This document shows positions 29,701 through 38,689 of a stretch of 64,000 nucleotides of DNA, piece after piece. How positions within the stretch are numbered: the stretch's first letter is position 1; each line of letters starts with the position of its first letter. The translations under genes were made by a program, and so were the position numbers. Below the pieces are notes generated by a model. The model searched no databases, had not been told where the DNA came from, and saw only the letters and a program-made list of their open reading frames with translations. The DNA is from SAR324 cluster bacterium REDSEA-S27_B3 (GTDB lineage: Bacteria > SAR324 > NAC60-12), in the NCBI GenBank assembly GCA_001627865.1, contig LUQO01000004.1, forward strand, positions 136,384 through 200,383, in the 5' to 3' direction.

Positions 29701-30778
29701 AACTTTGAAAATTGAAGAACAGCAGAATCTGGTTAATTGGAAAGTTTCAGGACTGCCGGAAACTCCGGATTTATTGGGTGAAACAACAAATGCGGAGGAA
29801 TCTTTCAGGATGCTTCGACACAATAAAAAGGGTTTTGTGGTTAGTTCCTTCAGTCGGTTGAGCAGCAGGAAAGAAGAACGGCATACAACGGAAACGGAGC
29901 AAGGTGTGACTGGTGTTTTGCCTGTGGAAATCCGTACCGAAAATCAGCTGAAAGCACACAGGGAAGTTGATGAAACTATCGATCAGGAAATTGATTCGGC
30001 AAATGATTATTCAGGCTCCTCAAACGATGGAGTAAAAAAGGGAGAAACAAAAAATGAAATTCTGCCAGGTGGTATTCAAACCGGCAACATGCTGCATGAA
30101 TTGCTGGAGCATATTGATTTTAATATTATTCTTGCGAGCAGGTCTGCACAGGACTGGCTGGGGCAGGCACAAGTCCGTGAGCTGATTGACTCAATCCGGG
30201 AGCGTTATCAGCTTTCTGCTGAAACTGTGCCGACCATCGCAGAGATAATCTGGAGCACTTTGCGTACTCCGGTCAGGCTGGGAAGTGGTCCGGACGCAAC
30301 AAAAGTGGAACTTGCTTCCTGTGAACCTTATTTACGTGAAACTGATTTTTATTTTCCAATTCCTGGAAAAGGTACAGTAAAAAACAAAGATACTGACACC
30401 CTGAATAATCAGTCTGTAATGAAGCTTGAGGGATGGAATGTTGAAAAGGGATTCCTGCGCGGTTCAATAGACTTTGTGTTCGAACATGATGGCAAGATTT
30501 ATTTGATAGACTGGAAAAGCAATTTATTGACAGGTTATAATCCGGAATCATTAGAAAAGGAGGTGATGGAACACTATCTGCTGCAGCTGCAGATTTACAC
30601 ATTGGCGATTTCTTACTGGTTTAAGCTTGACGGAAGAGAAAAATATGAAAACAGGTTCGGCGGTGTATTTTATATTTTTCTGCGTGGAATGCCCAACAAC
30701 GAAGGTGCATATTTTACGCGCCCGGGATGGAATGACCTGCTTGATTATGAAAAACGTCTTAGTCTGGAAAATTATTGA
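26729..30778 (+). CDS. recB: RecB-like UvrD-family helicase/nuclease (exodeoxyribonuclease V beta)
   Basis: 1349 aa; Walker A 'ASAGTGKTFALVELVLELM', 'IIGDPKQAIYSFRGAD'-type motif, 'MTIHASKGLEFPVVFL', nuclease 'KIYLIDWKSNLL'. Confidence 0.88.
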   Translation: MTKTENTGPVYIPKQSELLQDDPGKMAGNNSTAEIFHQGKNRLTMIEASAGTGKTFALVELVLELMFTQNIPLNSIVLVTFTDKATSELRLRLRAKLREISNACENNNNKFLTVPKGAYWEINKVRKDQIKAALLDFDSVPIYTIHGFCKRILQEFAFENRQLFEQQLIDINHLFPEVFRRYLRRDLLSNNTPVSQLFAIYVKHTEGSLETLENEIKNLLAKRGTFVPNFPSFDIFLNEFSERWKVLVERDLSLRETNSTEHPILAAFSATALNGTGKNNVMLNLKLLLETLSDAHSGRSLNDLLPVIFNIELHRVSAPKCRKNLRNEEKWLSPQNFPQAERDWIEAVSDCERLLQHHNLIGDGKKILRAWVTQQVLGDIRFELQNTKMEQGMYDYDDLLRLVEEQVKHSGRDRNVPTVLTKVVREKYTCAVVDEFQDTDHRQWNIFRNIFLESTEHRLIVIGDPKQAIYSFRGADIFTYMHARTLFEMNSARLPFSLKKNFRSTEILLCGLNHIFESNYWLPEKKGIVYRQVGCGKPELEFIDKSTERSGVHLLELLPQFTVSGKKIADQRSLKNPELSAELLNALSSLNGQIFYGKEDLIQAVESRYNNKISKSDQNAVFKLFLEDNAEKATSRFAEAIAQEIKTLLRKGHPGSERPIWKNEKGEHPLREQDICVLFRKSSEGEKIGQALRGLGIDFAFYKQKGLLSGREAHDIYYLLEAIANPHDHSRIAKVWLTRFFGANIQDLVGTTIIDSDFSNMLHEWNILAEARRFRKLFDQILLKTRLFERELFLSGDERSVSNYAHLFEVLIRQVMERHLDLNELSLLLKRFIDGEEDAGENENLLRLESERNAVQLMTIHASKGLEFPVVFLFGGLTANKKDTVHFYHDADEKPVIDFLSKNVPKEFSWQEEAEKQRLLYVAMTRACARLYLPYVGFIEGNAGQHVCKVNGDYGVINERLTTLDSGSASVRDKPAFSHSYCGKPVEDLDQTLKIEEQQNLVNWKVSGLPETPDLLGETTNAEESFRMLRHNKKGFVVSSFSRLSSRKEERHTTETEQGVTGVLPVEIRTENQLKAHREVDETIDQEIDSANDYSGSSNDGVKKGETKNEILPGGIQTGNMLHELLEHIDFNIILASRSAQDWLGQAQVRELIDSIRERYQLSAETVPTIAEIIWSTLRTPVRLGSGPDATKVELASCEPYLRETDFYFPIPGKGTVKNKDTDTLNNQSVMKLEGWNVEKGFLRGSIDFVFEHDGKIYLIDWKSNLLTGYNPESLEKEVMEHYLLQLQIYTLAISYWFKLDGREKYENRFGGVFYIFLRGMPNNEGAYFTRPGWNDLLDYEKRLSLENY

Positions 30779-30832
30779 ATGAAGAATCAGTGAAAGGGAG
30801 ATTGCGGTACAGTCAAAAGCTCACTTTTTTGT

Positions 30833-31504
30833 TTAATGTTGTAACTGCTTCACAAGATCCTGTTTGAGAAGATGTTTTATTGTTCTGTAAGTTTTGAAAT
30901 CTTTGCTTGCCAGTTCCTGAGCAACCTCCAATGCTCTTGGCATCAGTTTTTCAGGAAGATGTGACTCATCCATCATCCCCAGTTTTTGTGCCTCCTCTCC
31001 TCCGATTTTTCTTCCTGTAAGCAGAAGTTCACGCACTGCCTGTTTGTTGGGGAATAAATCAGCCATCAGGTAAAGTATTGGAGACGGTGGAATTTTTACA
31101 TCAATTTCTGTAAAAGCAAACCAGCCTCTGTCTGCCCTCATCATTCGGAAATCCATCACCGAGGCCAGAAAAGCGCCTCCTGCAATGCAATGTCCGGTGA
31201 CACAGGCAATGGTTGGAAGCGCAAGCAAAGCCCAGCGTCCGAATACTTCTTCCAACTCCCTGAATGTTCCTTCAAATTCCTCAGCTGACTGAGCCTGTAT
31301 CCACTCAAAATCCAGGCCGACACACCATGATTTTGGGTCACTGCTGGTAATAACAACAGCAGAGTTTTCCTTTATTGTTTCAAGCTCTGCCAATATCTCT
31401 CGATGTGCAGAAAGTGAATCTGTATTAATGGCATTTCCTGTTGAAGGATTATTCAGTGTAACAACGAAAATGCCGTCTTTTTTTTCAATTTCCAGTTCTG
31501 ACAT
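30833..31504 (-). CDS. Enoyl-CoA hydratase/isomerase family protein
   Basis: 223 aa; 'VTLNNPSTGNAINTDSL', 'ACVTGHCIAGGAFLASVMDFRMM'. Confidence 0.85.
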   Translation of the reverse strand: MSELEIEKKDGIFVVTLNNPSTGNAINTDSLSAHREILAELETIKENSAVVITSSDPKSWCVGLDFEWIQAQSAEEFEGTFRELEEVFGRWALLALPTIACVTGHCIAGGAFLASVMDFRMMRADRGWFAFTEIDVKIPPSPILYLMADLFPNKQAVRELLLTGRKIGGEEAQKLGMMDESHLPEKLMPRALEVAQELASKDFKTYRTIKHLLKQDLVKQLQH

Positions 31505-31800
31505 GATTTTTTCTGATGCCTAAAAAGATTTTACTCTGAGATAGTCTGACAAGCCTATGATGATCCTCCCAGGGTTCTGTGTTTGGTCAAAAATTTTTTA
31601 CTGATCTTCCTGAAAGGCTTGTGTTAGGATTGAATAATCTTCATCACAAACTCAAAATACTTTTTATCAGATTATAGTTATTTAAAAAATTCTGCCAGAA
31701 ATAATCCATCGCGTATTCCTTCACAAGGCGATGAAATGAACTGTGAGGTTTTCGTTAACTTTGATGACGTTCATCATTTTATATACAGAATAAATTTTAA

Positions 31801-33531
31801 ATGCTGCTGCAGCTCAGAATTGAAAATTTAGCAACAATCAGGGAACTCGATGTGGAATTCACAAAAGGTTTTTCCATTCTCACAGGTGAAACCGGGGCAG
31901 GAAAATCGATTATGATTGATGCGATTATGCTGGCGCTTGGGCATCGCGGTGACCCTGCAATGATACGTACCGGTGAGGAGCAGACTGTAGTGGAAGCAAT
32001 ATTTTCTTTAGCTGAAGATTCAGAGGATATTGGTGAGTTCAACATCCGGAGGGAGCTGGAAGAATCCGGAATTGCCTTGGATGATGAGATTATAGTGCGC
32101 TGTGTGGTTGCTGAAATAGGCAGACAAAAGCGATATATAAATGGAAATTCTGTCACAGCAGATTTTCTGAAAAAAATTGGTCGTCAGCTGATCAATATTC
32201 ATGGACAGCATGACAATCAGTCCTTGTTCCAGATATCTACTCACCTTGATTTTCTTGACGGATATGGACAATTACTTCCATTGAGAAAACAGGTGGAAGA
32301 AGTATTCCGTTCTTTGCAGGATGCCCGCAAAGAGCAAAATGAATTTCAGAAAATAATTGCTGAACGAGAATTTCGGTTAGAAGAACTTAAGGTCATTATT
32401 GAAGATTTGTCTGAATTGAATTATCAGCCCTCTGAAGAAATGGAACTTCGTAAAGATGAAAACAGACTGACTCATGTGGAAAAACTTTCCATGCTTTTGG
32501 GACAGGTCAGGCATCAATTGCAGGAAATGGATGGTTCTGTTCTGGAGCAGCTGGAAATGTCTCGAAAACTGTTGGCTGAAGCAGAACAAATTGATCCGGA
32601 ATGTTCTGAGATACAGGCAGGAATTGAAACAGCTTGTTTTCAGTTAGAGGATAGTCACAGGGACATACTAAACTATTGCGGAAAGGTTGAAGCTGATCCG
32701 CAACGCTTAAGCTGGATCAACGAACGTTTAAGCCGCATCCAGCAATTTGTGCGTAAATTCCGTCTGTCAGATGCGGAAGAGCTTTTGACGCTGCATGAAG
32801 AATCCATAAAGGAATTTGATTCGCTGCAGCAGCTTGATGATAATGAACAGCAGCTTGTAGAAAAAATAATATTACTAAGCACACAACTGCAACAGCATGC
32901 TGAGCATCTTTCGAAGCAACGTCGTAAACACGCCAGACATCTCGATCATGCAATTGTGGATGAATTGCGGCAACTGGGAATGAATAAGGCCAGATTTGAA
33001 ACACAAATTGTTTCAGCATCTATGTCTGAAAACAATCAGGCATGCAGCGCAAATGGTATTGATAAGGTAGAATTTTTGTTGTCTGTTAATCCCGGACAGG
33101 GAATGCGAAGTCTGGTTAAGGTTGCCTCCGGAGGAGAACTGTCTCGTATCATGCTTGCTCTCAAAACAGTGCTTACTTCACTTGATTCAGTAGAAATTTT
33201 GATTTTTGATGAAGTTGATTCTGGAATCAGCGGAGGAGTCGCCGAAATTGTTGGAAAAAAATTACGACAGCTTGGATCACGGCATCAGACATTGTGTGTG
33301 ACTCATCTTCCGCAGATTGCCGCTTTCGCGGAACATCACTTTCTGGTCAGCAAAGACATGGAGGACAATCAGACTTTCACAAAAATTAATCCACTTAACA
33401 CAGAAAGTGAGCGTGTACATGCACTCGCAGATTTAATTGGTGGACAGGAAATTACAACGAATACTATGGAATTGGCTGGTGAAATGCTGCGTAGTTTTCA
33501 AAGCAAATCACTGATCACAGAAAAATGCTGA
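31801..33531 (+). CDS. recN: DNA repair protein RecN
   Basis: 576 aa; 'GETGAGKSIMIDAI', 'ASGGELSRIMLALKTVL', 'IFDEVDSGISGGVAE'. Confidence 0.95.
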   Translation: MLLQLRIENLATIRELDVEFTKGFSILTGETGAGKSIMIDAIMLALGHRGDPAMIRTGEEQTVVEAIFSLAEDSEDIGEFNIRRELEESGIALDDEIIVRCVVAEIGRQKRYINGNSVTADFLKKIGRQLINIHGQHDNQSLFQISTHLDFLDGYGQLLPLRKQVEEVFRSLQDARKEQNEFQKIIAEREFRLEELKVIIEDLSELNYQPSEEMELRKDENRLTHVEKLSMLLGQVRHQLQEMDGSVLEQLEMSRKLLAEAEQIDPECSEIQAGIETACFQLEDSHRDILNYCGKVEADPQRLSWINERLSRIQQFVRKFRLSDAEELLTLHEESIKEFDSLQQLDDNEQQLVEKIILLSTQLQQHAEHLSKQRRKHARHLDHAIVDELRQLGMNKARFETQIVSASMSENNQACSANGIDKVEFLLSVNPGQGMRSLVKVASGGELSRIMLALKTVLTSLDSVEILIFDEVDSGISGGVAEIVGKKLRQLGSRHQTLCVTHLPQIAAFAEHHFLVSKDMEDNQTFTKINPLNTESERVHALADLIGGQEITTNTMELAGEMLRSFQSKSLITEKC

Positions 33532-33680
33532 TTGACTTTAAATATAAGATATTTGTCCTTTTAAAACTTTTTTTCTTAGAGTTATCAACAAAAAACTTGC
33601 ACACGTAATTTCCCTCCAATAGTTTGAAGAAAGAGACTGACAATACAAAGATAATATGGATTACAAAGCAGGATACTTAA

Positions 33681-34259
33681 ATGGAAAATGAAAAAGACGA
33701 AGAAAATCAAGAGCAGGACAATCTGGCAAACAAGCTGCTGAAGTCACGTACTGTGGTGATCTCTCAGCAAGTTGATGCTAAATTAACTTCAAAAGTTTTG
33801 AGTCAATTGGTACTGCTTGAGCAGGAAGGTCATGATGAAATGGTAACGGTATTTATAAATTCACCAGGTGGAGAAATTTTTTCCGGATTTGCCATTTTTG
33901 ATATGTTGAATTTTATTTCATGTCCGGTAACAACTATTGTAACCGGATTTGCTGCCAGCATGGGGTCAGTTTTAAGTCTGGCTGCAGACAAGGGACATCG
34001 ATATGCCATGCCGCAGGCAAAAATAATGATACACCAGCCGCTGCTGATGGGTTACCAGGGCCGCGCAACAGAATGTGAAATTCAGGCACGAGAAATTCTC
34101 AAGACGCGCGATCACCTTGTCAACCTGTATGCTGAACAAACCGGCAAAAGCAGAGATGAAATAAAAAAAGCCCTGGATCGTGATAACTGGTTTACTGCCG
34201 ATGAAGCATTGGAATATGGTTTAATTGACAAGGTTGTGCATACACGTTCGGAAATTTGA
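33681..34259 (+). CDS. clpP: ATP-dependent Clp protease proteolytic subunit
   Basis: 192 aa; 'FINSPGG', 'GFAASMGSVLSLA', 'IMIHQPL'. Confidence 0.93.
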   Translation: MENEKDEENQEQDNLANKLLKSRTVVISQQVDAKLTSKVLSQLVLLEQEGHDEMVTVFINSPGGEIFSGFAIFDMLNFISCPVTTIVTGFAASMGSVLSLAADKGHRYAMPQAKIMIHQPLLMGYQGRATECEIQAREILKTRDHLVNLYAEQTGKSRDEIKKALDRDNWFTADEALEYGLIDKVVHTRSEI

Positions 34260-34300
34260 AAGTAGTGCTGATACACAGCAATTGCTGAAAACGGTTTATT

Positions 34301-36610
34301 ATGTCAAACAAAATTATCATCGTTGAATCCCCTGCAAAGGCCCGCACAATCAGTAAATTCCTGGGCAAGGATTATACAATTATGGCCTCAATGGGGCATG
34401 TCAGGGATCTGCCGTCGAAAAAGCTTGGATTTGATCCTGAAAACAGCTTCATGCCGCAATATGAAATTTCCAAAGAAAAAAGAAAAGTTGTAGCAGATCT
34501 TAAAAAACAAATTGACAAGAAAACTGAAGTTTTCCTTGCAACTGATGAAGACCGCGAAGGAGAGGCAATTTCATGGCACCTGCTGGAAGCTCTTGGACTA
34601 AAAAAGAACACCGTTAAACGGATTGTATTTCATGAAATTACCAAGCCCGCTATTATCAACGCCCTTGAAAATCCAAGAGAGGTTGATCAGCAGTTGGTTG
34701 ATGCTCAGCAGGCACGAAGAATTCTTGACCGTGCTGTAGGTTATAAGCTGTCGCCATTGCTTTGGAAAAAAATCAAACCGGGGCTTTCCGCGGGCAGAGT
34801 GCAAAGTGTCTCTGTGTATATTCTGGTGGAACGTGAAAGAGAGATAAGAAAATTTGTTCCGGAAGAGTACTGGAAGATAAGAGCAGAATTTTCAGAATTC
34901 TCCGCCGATTTGAAGAAAATCGAGGGCAAGCCTGCCAAAGTCGCAAATGAAACAGAGGCTCGTGCAATTGAAGCAAGCGTAAAGAATGGAAATTTTGTCG
35001 TCAGTGAAATTAATGAACGTATGGCAAATCGGAATCCCGGCGCCCCCTTCACAACTTCAACAATTCAGCAGGAAGCTTCACTCAAGCTTGGTTTTTCGGT
35101 AAAACGTACAATGGTGGTGGCGCAGCAGCTGTATGAGGGCAATTTTGATATTCCTGATTACAGTGGCGGTCTGATTACATACATGCGTACTGATTCAGTG
35201 GCGCTTGCAGAACAGGCGCTTGTTCAGGCTCAGCAGGTTATATCAGATGAATATGGAGTACAATTTGGCTTGAAGGAGCCAAGAAAATATAAAAGCCGTG
35301 CTGTTAACGCACAGGAAGCACATGAAGCAATCCGTCCGGTGGACTTTTCTCAATTGCCTGCAAAGGTTAAAGCCCATTTGAGCCCGGATCAGTTTCGCCT
35401 CTACAGCCTGATATGGAAGCGTGCACTAGCCTCACAAATGGCTGCAGCTGAAATTGCCCGAACTACAATTAATATCGAGGCTGGAGAAAGGCAAGAGTAT
35501 TTGTTTGACGCACAAGGTCAGCGTGTTGTTTTTCCGGGATTCCTGCAGGTTTATGCCGGAACAGCTGATGAACGCGCAGATACTCTTAGTGAAAAAGATG
35601 TAATCCTGCCAAAAGTAGAACAAGGTCAGGTCCTCACCCTGAAAGATCAGCAAAATCCTGTTAGTCTTGAACAATTGTTTACCAAACCTCCGCCCCGCTA
35701 CACAGAAGCATCATTAGTAAAAAAAATGGAATCAGAAGGTATTGGGCGTCCCTCCACTTATGCTCCGACCATTTCAACCATTCAGGATCGTGGATATGCT
35801 GAGTTAACTGCCGAAAAGCGGCTGAAACCGACTTCTGTTGGTGAAGTTGTTACAGATTTTCTGACAGATCATTTTGCCAAAATTGTAAATCTGGGTTTTA
35901 CCGCGGAAATTGAACGGGATTTTGACCGGATTGCGAAGGGCGATGAAAACTGGGTTGAAATGATGAGTAATTTTTATCAGCCGTTTAACCAGACTGTTGT
36001 TGAAAAAGATAAATCCGTAACACGTGCTGAGGTACTAAAACGCAGGGAATTAGGATCTGATCCTGAAAGTGGGAAACCTGTCAGTGTAAGTATTGGAAGA
36101 TATGGACCAATGGTTCAGATAGGCACACGCGAAGATGAAGAAAAACCGCGTTTTGCTTCTTTGCCAGGCAGTCTCAATCTTAATGAAGTAACTCTGGAGG
36201 AGGCACTGGAATGTTTTGCCTTGCCGCGTGAGCTTGGTAAGCACGAAAACGGAGAGGTGATTACAGTCAATAGCGGACGTTATGGACCTTATGTAAAACT
36301 TGGCAAGGATTTTTTCTCATTACCAAAAGGCGAAGATCCGATGAAAATTGAACTGGCACAGGCTATGGAAATTATCCGCGAAGGTCTTGAGAAAAAAACT
36401 AAACGGGTTATTCATGATTTTGGTGATATGCAGGTATTAAACGGTCGTTATGGACCATATATAAAATCCGGAAAAAATAATTACAAAATACCAAAAGATG
36501 TTGAACCGGAAGGGCTGGATGAAGATTCCTGCAAAAAAATTATTGCAGAAGCTCACCCAAAAGGCAGTAAAGGTGGAAAAAACAAACTCTCAAAAAATGT
36601 AACGGCCTGA
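34301..36610 (+). CDS. topA: DNA topoisomerase I
   Basis: 769 aa; TOPRIM 'IIVESPAKARTISKFLG..TDEDREGEAISWHL', 'GLITYMRTDS'; C-terminal GRYGPY/V repeats in place of zinc fingers. Confidence 0.95.
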   Translation: MSNKIIIVESPAKARTISKFLGKDYTIMASMGHVRDLPSKKLGFDPENSFMPQYEISKEKRKVVADLKKQIDKKTEVFLATDEDREGEAISWHLLEALGLKKNTVKRIVFHEITKPAIINALENPREVDQQLVDAQQARRILDRAVGYKLSPLLWKKIKPGLSAGRVQSVSVYILVEREREIRKFVPEEYWKIRAEFSEFSADLKKIEGKPAKVANETEARAIEASVKNGNFVVSEINERMANRNPGAPFTTSTIQQEASLKLGFSVKRTMVVAQQLYEGNFDIPDYSGGLITYMRTDSVALAEQALVQAQQVISDEYGVQFGLKEPRKYKSRAVNAQEAHEAIRPVDFSQLPAKVKAHLSPDQFRLYSLIWKRALASQMAAAEIARTTINIEAGERQEYLFDAQGQRVVFPGFLQVYAGTADERADTLSEKDVILPKVEQGQVLTLKDQQNPVSLEQLFTKPPPRYTEASLVKKMESEGIGRPSTYAPTISTIQDRGYAELTAEKRLKPTSVGEVVTDFLTDHFAKIVNLGFTAEIERDFDRIAKGDENWVEMMSNFYQPFNQTVVEKDKSVTRAEVLKRRELGSDPESGKPVSVSIGRYGPMVQIGTREDEEKPRFASLPGSLNLNEVTLEEALECFALPRELGKHENGEVITVNSGRYGPYVKLGKDFFSLPKGEDPMKIELAQAMEIIREGLEKKTKRVIHDFGDMQVLNGRYGPYIKSGKNNYKIPKDVEPEGLDEDSCKKIIAEAHPKGSKGGKNKLSKNVTA

Positions 36611-37254
36611 TGAGCCACTCTGAAATAATTGTGGAAACCAGGCCGGTTGGTCCGCTTCAATGCAACTGTACCATTTTAGGAGATCAGGAAAGCAGGAAAG
36701 CAATTGTGGTAGATCCTGGCGGTGATGCAGAAATGCTGCTGGAACGATTAGTTGAACTGGATCTGCAAGTGGAGCGTATTATTCATACACATGCGCATCT
36801 GGATCATTTTTTGGCATCCGGAAAAATGAAAGAGGCAACCGGAGCAAATCTGGCTCTGCACCAGGATGATTTATTTTTGTGGGATAAACTGGAAGATCAA
36901 TGCAGGATGTTTGGAATACCTTTTGAGCCGACTCCACCGCCTGATCAATGGCTTGAGCATGAAGAAGAGATTGAGCTTGAAAACGCGCTGGGGAAAGCGC
37001 TGCATACTCCGGGACATACGCCGGGTTCAATGTGCTTTTTATTTGAAAGCCAAAACCTGCTTATTGCCGGTGATACTCTTTTCCAGGGATCAATTGGACG
37101 CACTGATTTGTGGGGAGGAGATTACAGTAAAATTGAGCAGTCAATTCAGGAAAAACTGTATACACTGGATGAATCAACCAATGTGATTACCGGTCATGGT
37201 GAGTCCACAACAATTGGTCGTGAAATGCGCACTAATTATTTTGTTCGTGCGTGA
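36610..37254 (+). CDS. MBL-fold hydrolase (glyoxalase II-like)
   Basis: 214 aa; 'THAHLDHFLASG', 'LHTPGHTPGSMCF'. Confidence 0.88.
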   Translation: MSHSEIIVETRPVGPLQCNCTILGDQESRKAIVVDPGGDAEMLLERLVELDLQVERIIHTHAHLDHFLASGKMKEATGANLALHQDDLFLWDKLEDQCRMFGIPFEPTPPPDQWLEHEEEIELENALGKALHTPGHTPGSMCFLFESQNLLIAGDTLFQGSIGRTDLWGGDYSKIEQSIQEKLYTLDESTNVITGHGESTTIGREMRTNYFVRA

Positions 37255-37744
37255 AACGCTGTTCCAGTTCAAGCAGCTGTGTTTTGCGATCCAGGCCCCC
37301 CGCGTATCCGGTCAGAGTGCCGTTTTTACCAATCACACGGTGACAAGGAATAATGATGGCAATGGGATTTCGAGAATTGGCCTGACCAACTGCCCGGATT
37401 GCCTTGGGATTGTTTAATGACTGTGCCTGCTGCAGATAGCTCCTTGTTTCGCCATAAGGAATCCGGAGCAAAGCTTCCCATGCTGAACGTTGAAAAACCG
37501 TTCCCTGTGGTTTTAATGCTAAGTTAAATATTTCCCTTCTGCCTTCAAAATATTCATCCAGCTGCTCGCATGCCGCTTTTAGCAGCGGGTTAGATTGTTG
37601 CTTAAAGTCGGTGCAGAACTGTTCTGTTTCGGGATTATTTTCAACGAATTCAGCTCCTGTCAGGAAGCCTTCGAATTCAGTCAGTTTTATTATCCCAAGC
37701 ATAGACTGAAAAAAACAATAAGCTTCAGAAGGAGGAGCGGTCAT
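37232..37744 (-). CDS. ogt: Methylated-DNA--protein-cysteine methyltransferase
   Basis: 170 aa; active site 'PCHRVIGKNGTLTGYAGGLDRK'. Confidence 0.93.
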   Translation of the reverse strand: MTAPPSEAYCFFQSMLGIIKLTEFEGFLTGAEFVENNPETEQFCTDFKQQSNPLLKAACEQLDEYFEGRREIFNLALKPQGTVFQRSAWEALLRIPYGETRSYLQQAQSLNNPKAIRAVGQANSRNPIAIIIPCHRVIGKNGTLTGYAGGLDRKTQLLELEQRFTHEQNN

Positions 37745-37773
37745 ACCATGATTTTCAAGACAAAAACCATTTT

Positions 37774-38169
37774 CTACAGGTTAAATTTTTCTATCAGGAA
37801 ATCGTCGTATTCATCCGCGATGACAGCGATGCAGGCAATTATCCATTCAAGTTCTTCCGGATCCAATCCTTGGACAGGACGGACATAGCTCAGGATCAGG
37901 TGCTTGTTACGAATCCCAAAGCTAACTCCTTTAAGCTTCAGCGTTCCGTTAAGCTTAAGCACATATTCGTTAATTGCGTTGTTTTGTTCCGGATATTGGA
38001 AGAGGTTAGACGCGACTACAAGTTCTGCGTTTTCATCCAGGCTGGTGAGGAAAATTTGTACTTTTACTGAACCGCTGATAATCCACCATTCCTGATTACT
38101 GACAAAAGCTTTTTCTACATCTTCATAATTATGCAGAAAATCCGTAATCATGGCACTATACTTGTTCAA
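37774..38169 (-). CDS. Small acidic protein, YbjN / secretion-chaperone-like fold (tentative)
   Basis: 131 aa single ORF; family assignment by general pattern only. Confidence 0.4.
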   Translation of the reverse strand: MNKYSAMITDFLHNYEDVEKAFVSNQEWWIISGSVKVQIFLTSLDENAELVVASNLFQYPEQNNAINEYVLKLNGTLKLKGVSFGIRNKHLILSYVRPVQGLDPEELEWIIACIAVIADEYDDFLIEKFNL

Positions 38170-38250
38170 GCATCCTCCATATTACAAAAGCTGAATTGAT
38201 GGAAAATGGTGCTTACTACTTACCAGAGTTCCAATTCAAAATCTGACAGT

Positions 38251-38388
38251 TTATTTTTTTTCTGGAAGATAATTGAGCAATTGTGCTGCTAACCCGGCAA
38301 AGATAAATGCCATTACTACACCTGGAATAATAGCAATGAAAAAAATCCAGGGATAGAGAAATAGATAAAAAACCTGCTCAGAAATCAT
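38251..38388 (-). CDS. Small membrane protein (45 aa), function unknown
   Basis: MISEQVFYLFLYPWIFFIAIIPGVVMAFIFAGLAAQLLNYLPEKK; purine-rich Shine-Dalgarno-like 'aaaggaaaatgaa' before ATG; below the ORF-track cut-off. Confidence 0.5.
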   Translation of the reverse strand: MISEQVFYLFLYPWIFFIAIIPGVVMAFIFAGLAAQLLNYLPEKK

Positions 38389-38689
38389 TTCATTTTCCTT
38401 TAATATTGATTGTTATTACGGTTTTTAAACCAACTTCATTTCTTTGATTTGCAAATTCAACTGCAGACTAATATCATTATTAACAAATTATTGCAAGTAT
38501 TTGTCAATATATTTTTATTTTTATCTGGTATTTTCAGCAATTTTTTTCCTGTACTTTGATAACACTAATTAACCCGCATTGCAACAATGAACATCAAAAA
38601 CACATTAAGGTTTACATATCAAAGTATAAACAAGTAAGTCTGTCGTTTTAACTATTTTATACCTTAACTTCTTTATTGAGCTGTAATTC

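Noticed and set aside
34301-36610. TopA lacking C-terminal zinc fingers as an anomaly
   Set aside because: GRYGP-repeat C-termini without zinc fingers are a known TopA variant.
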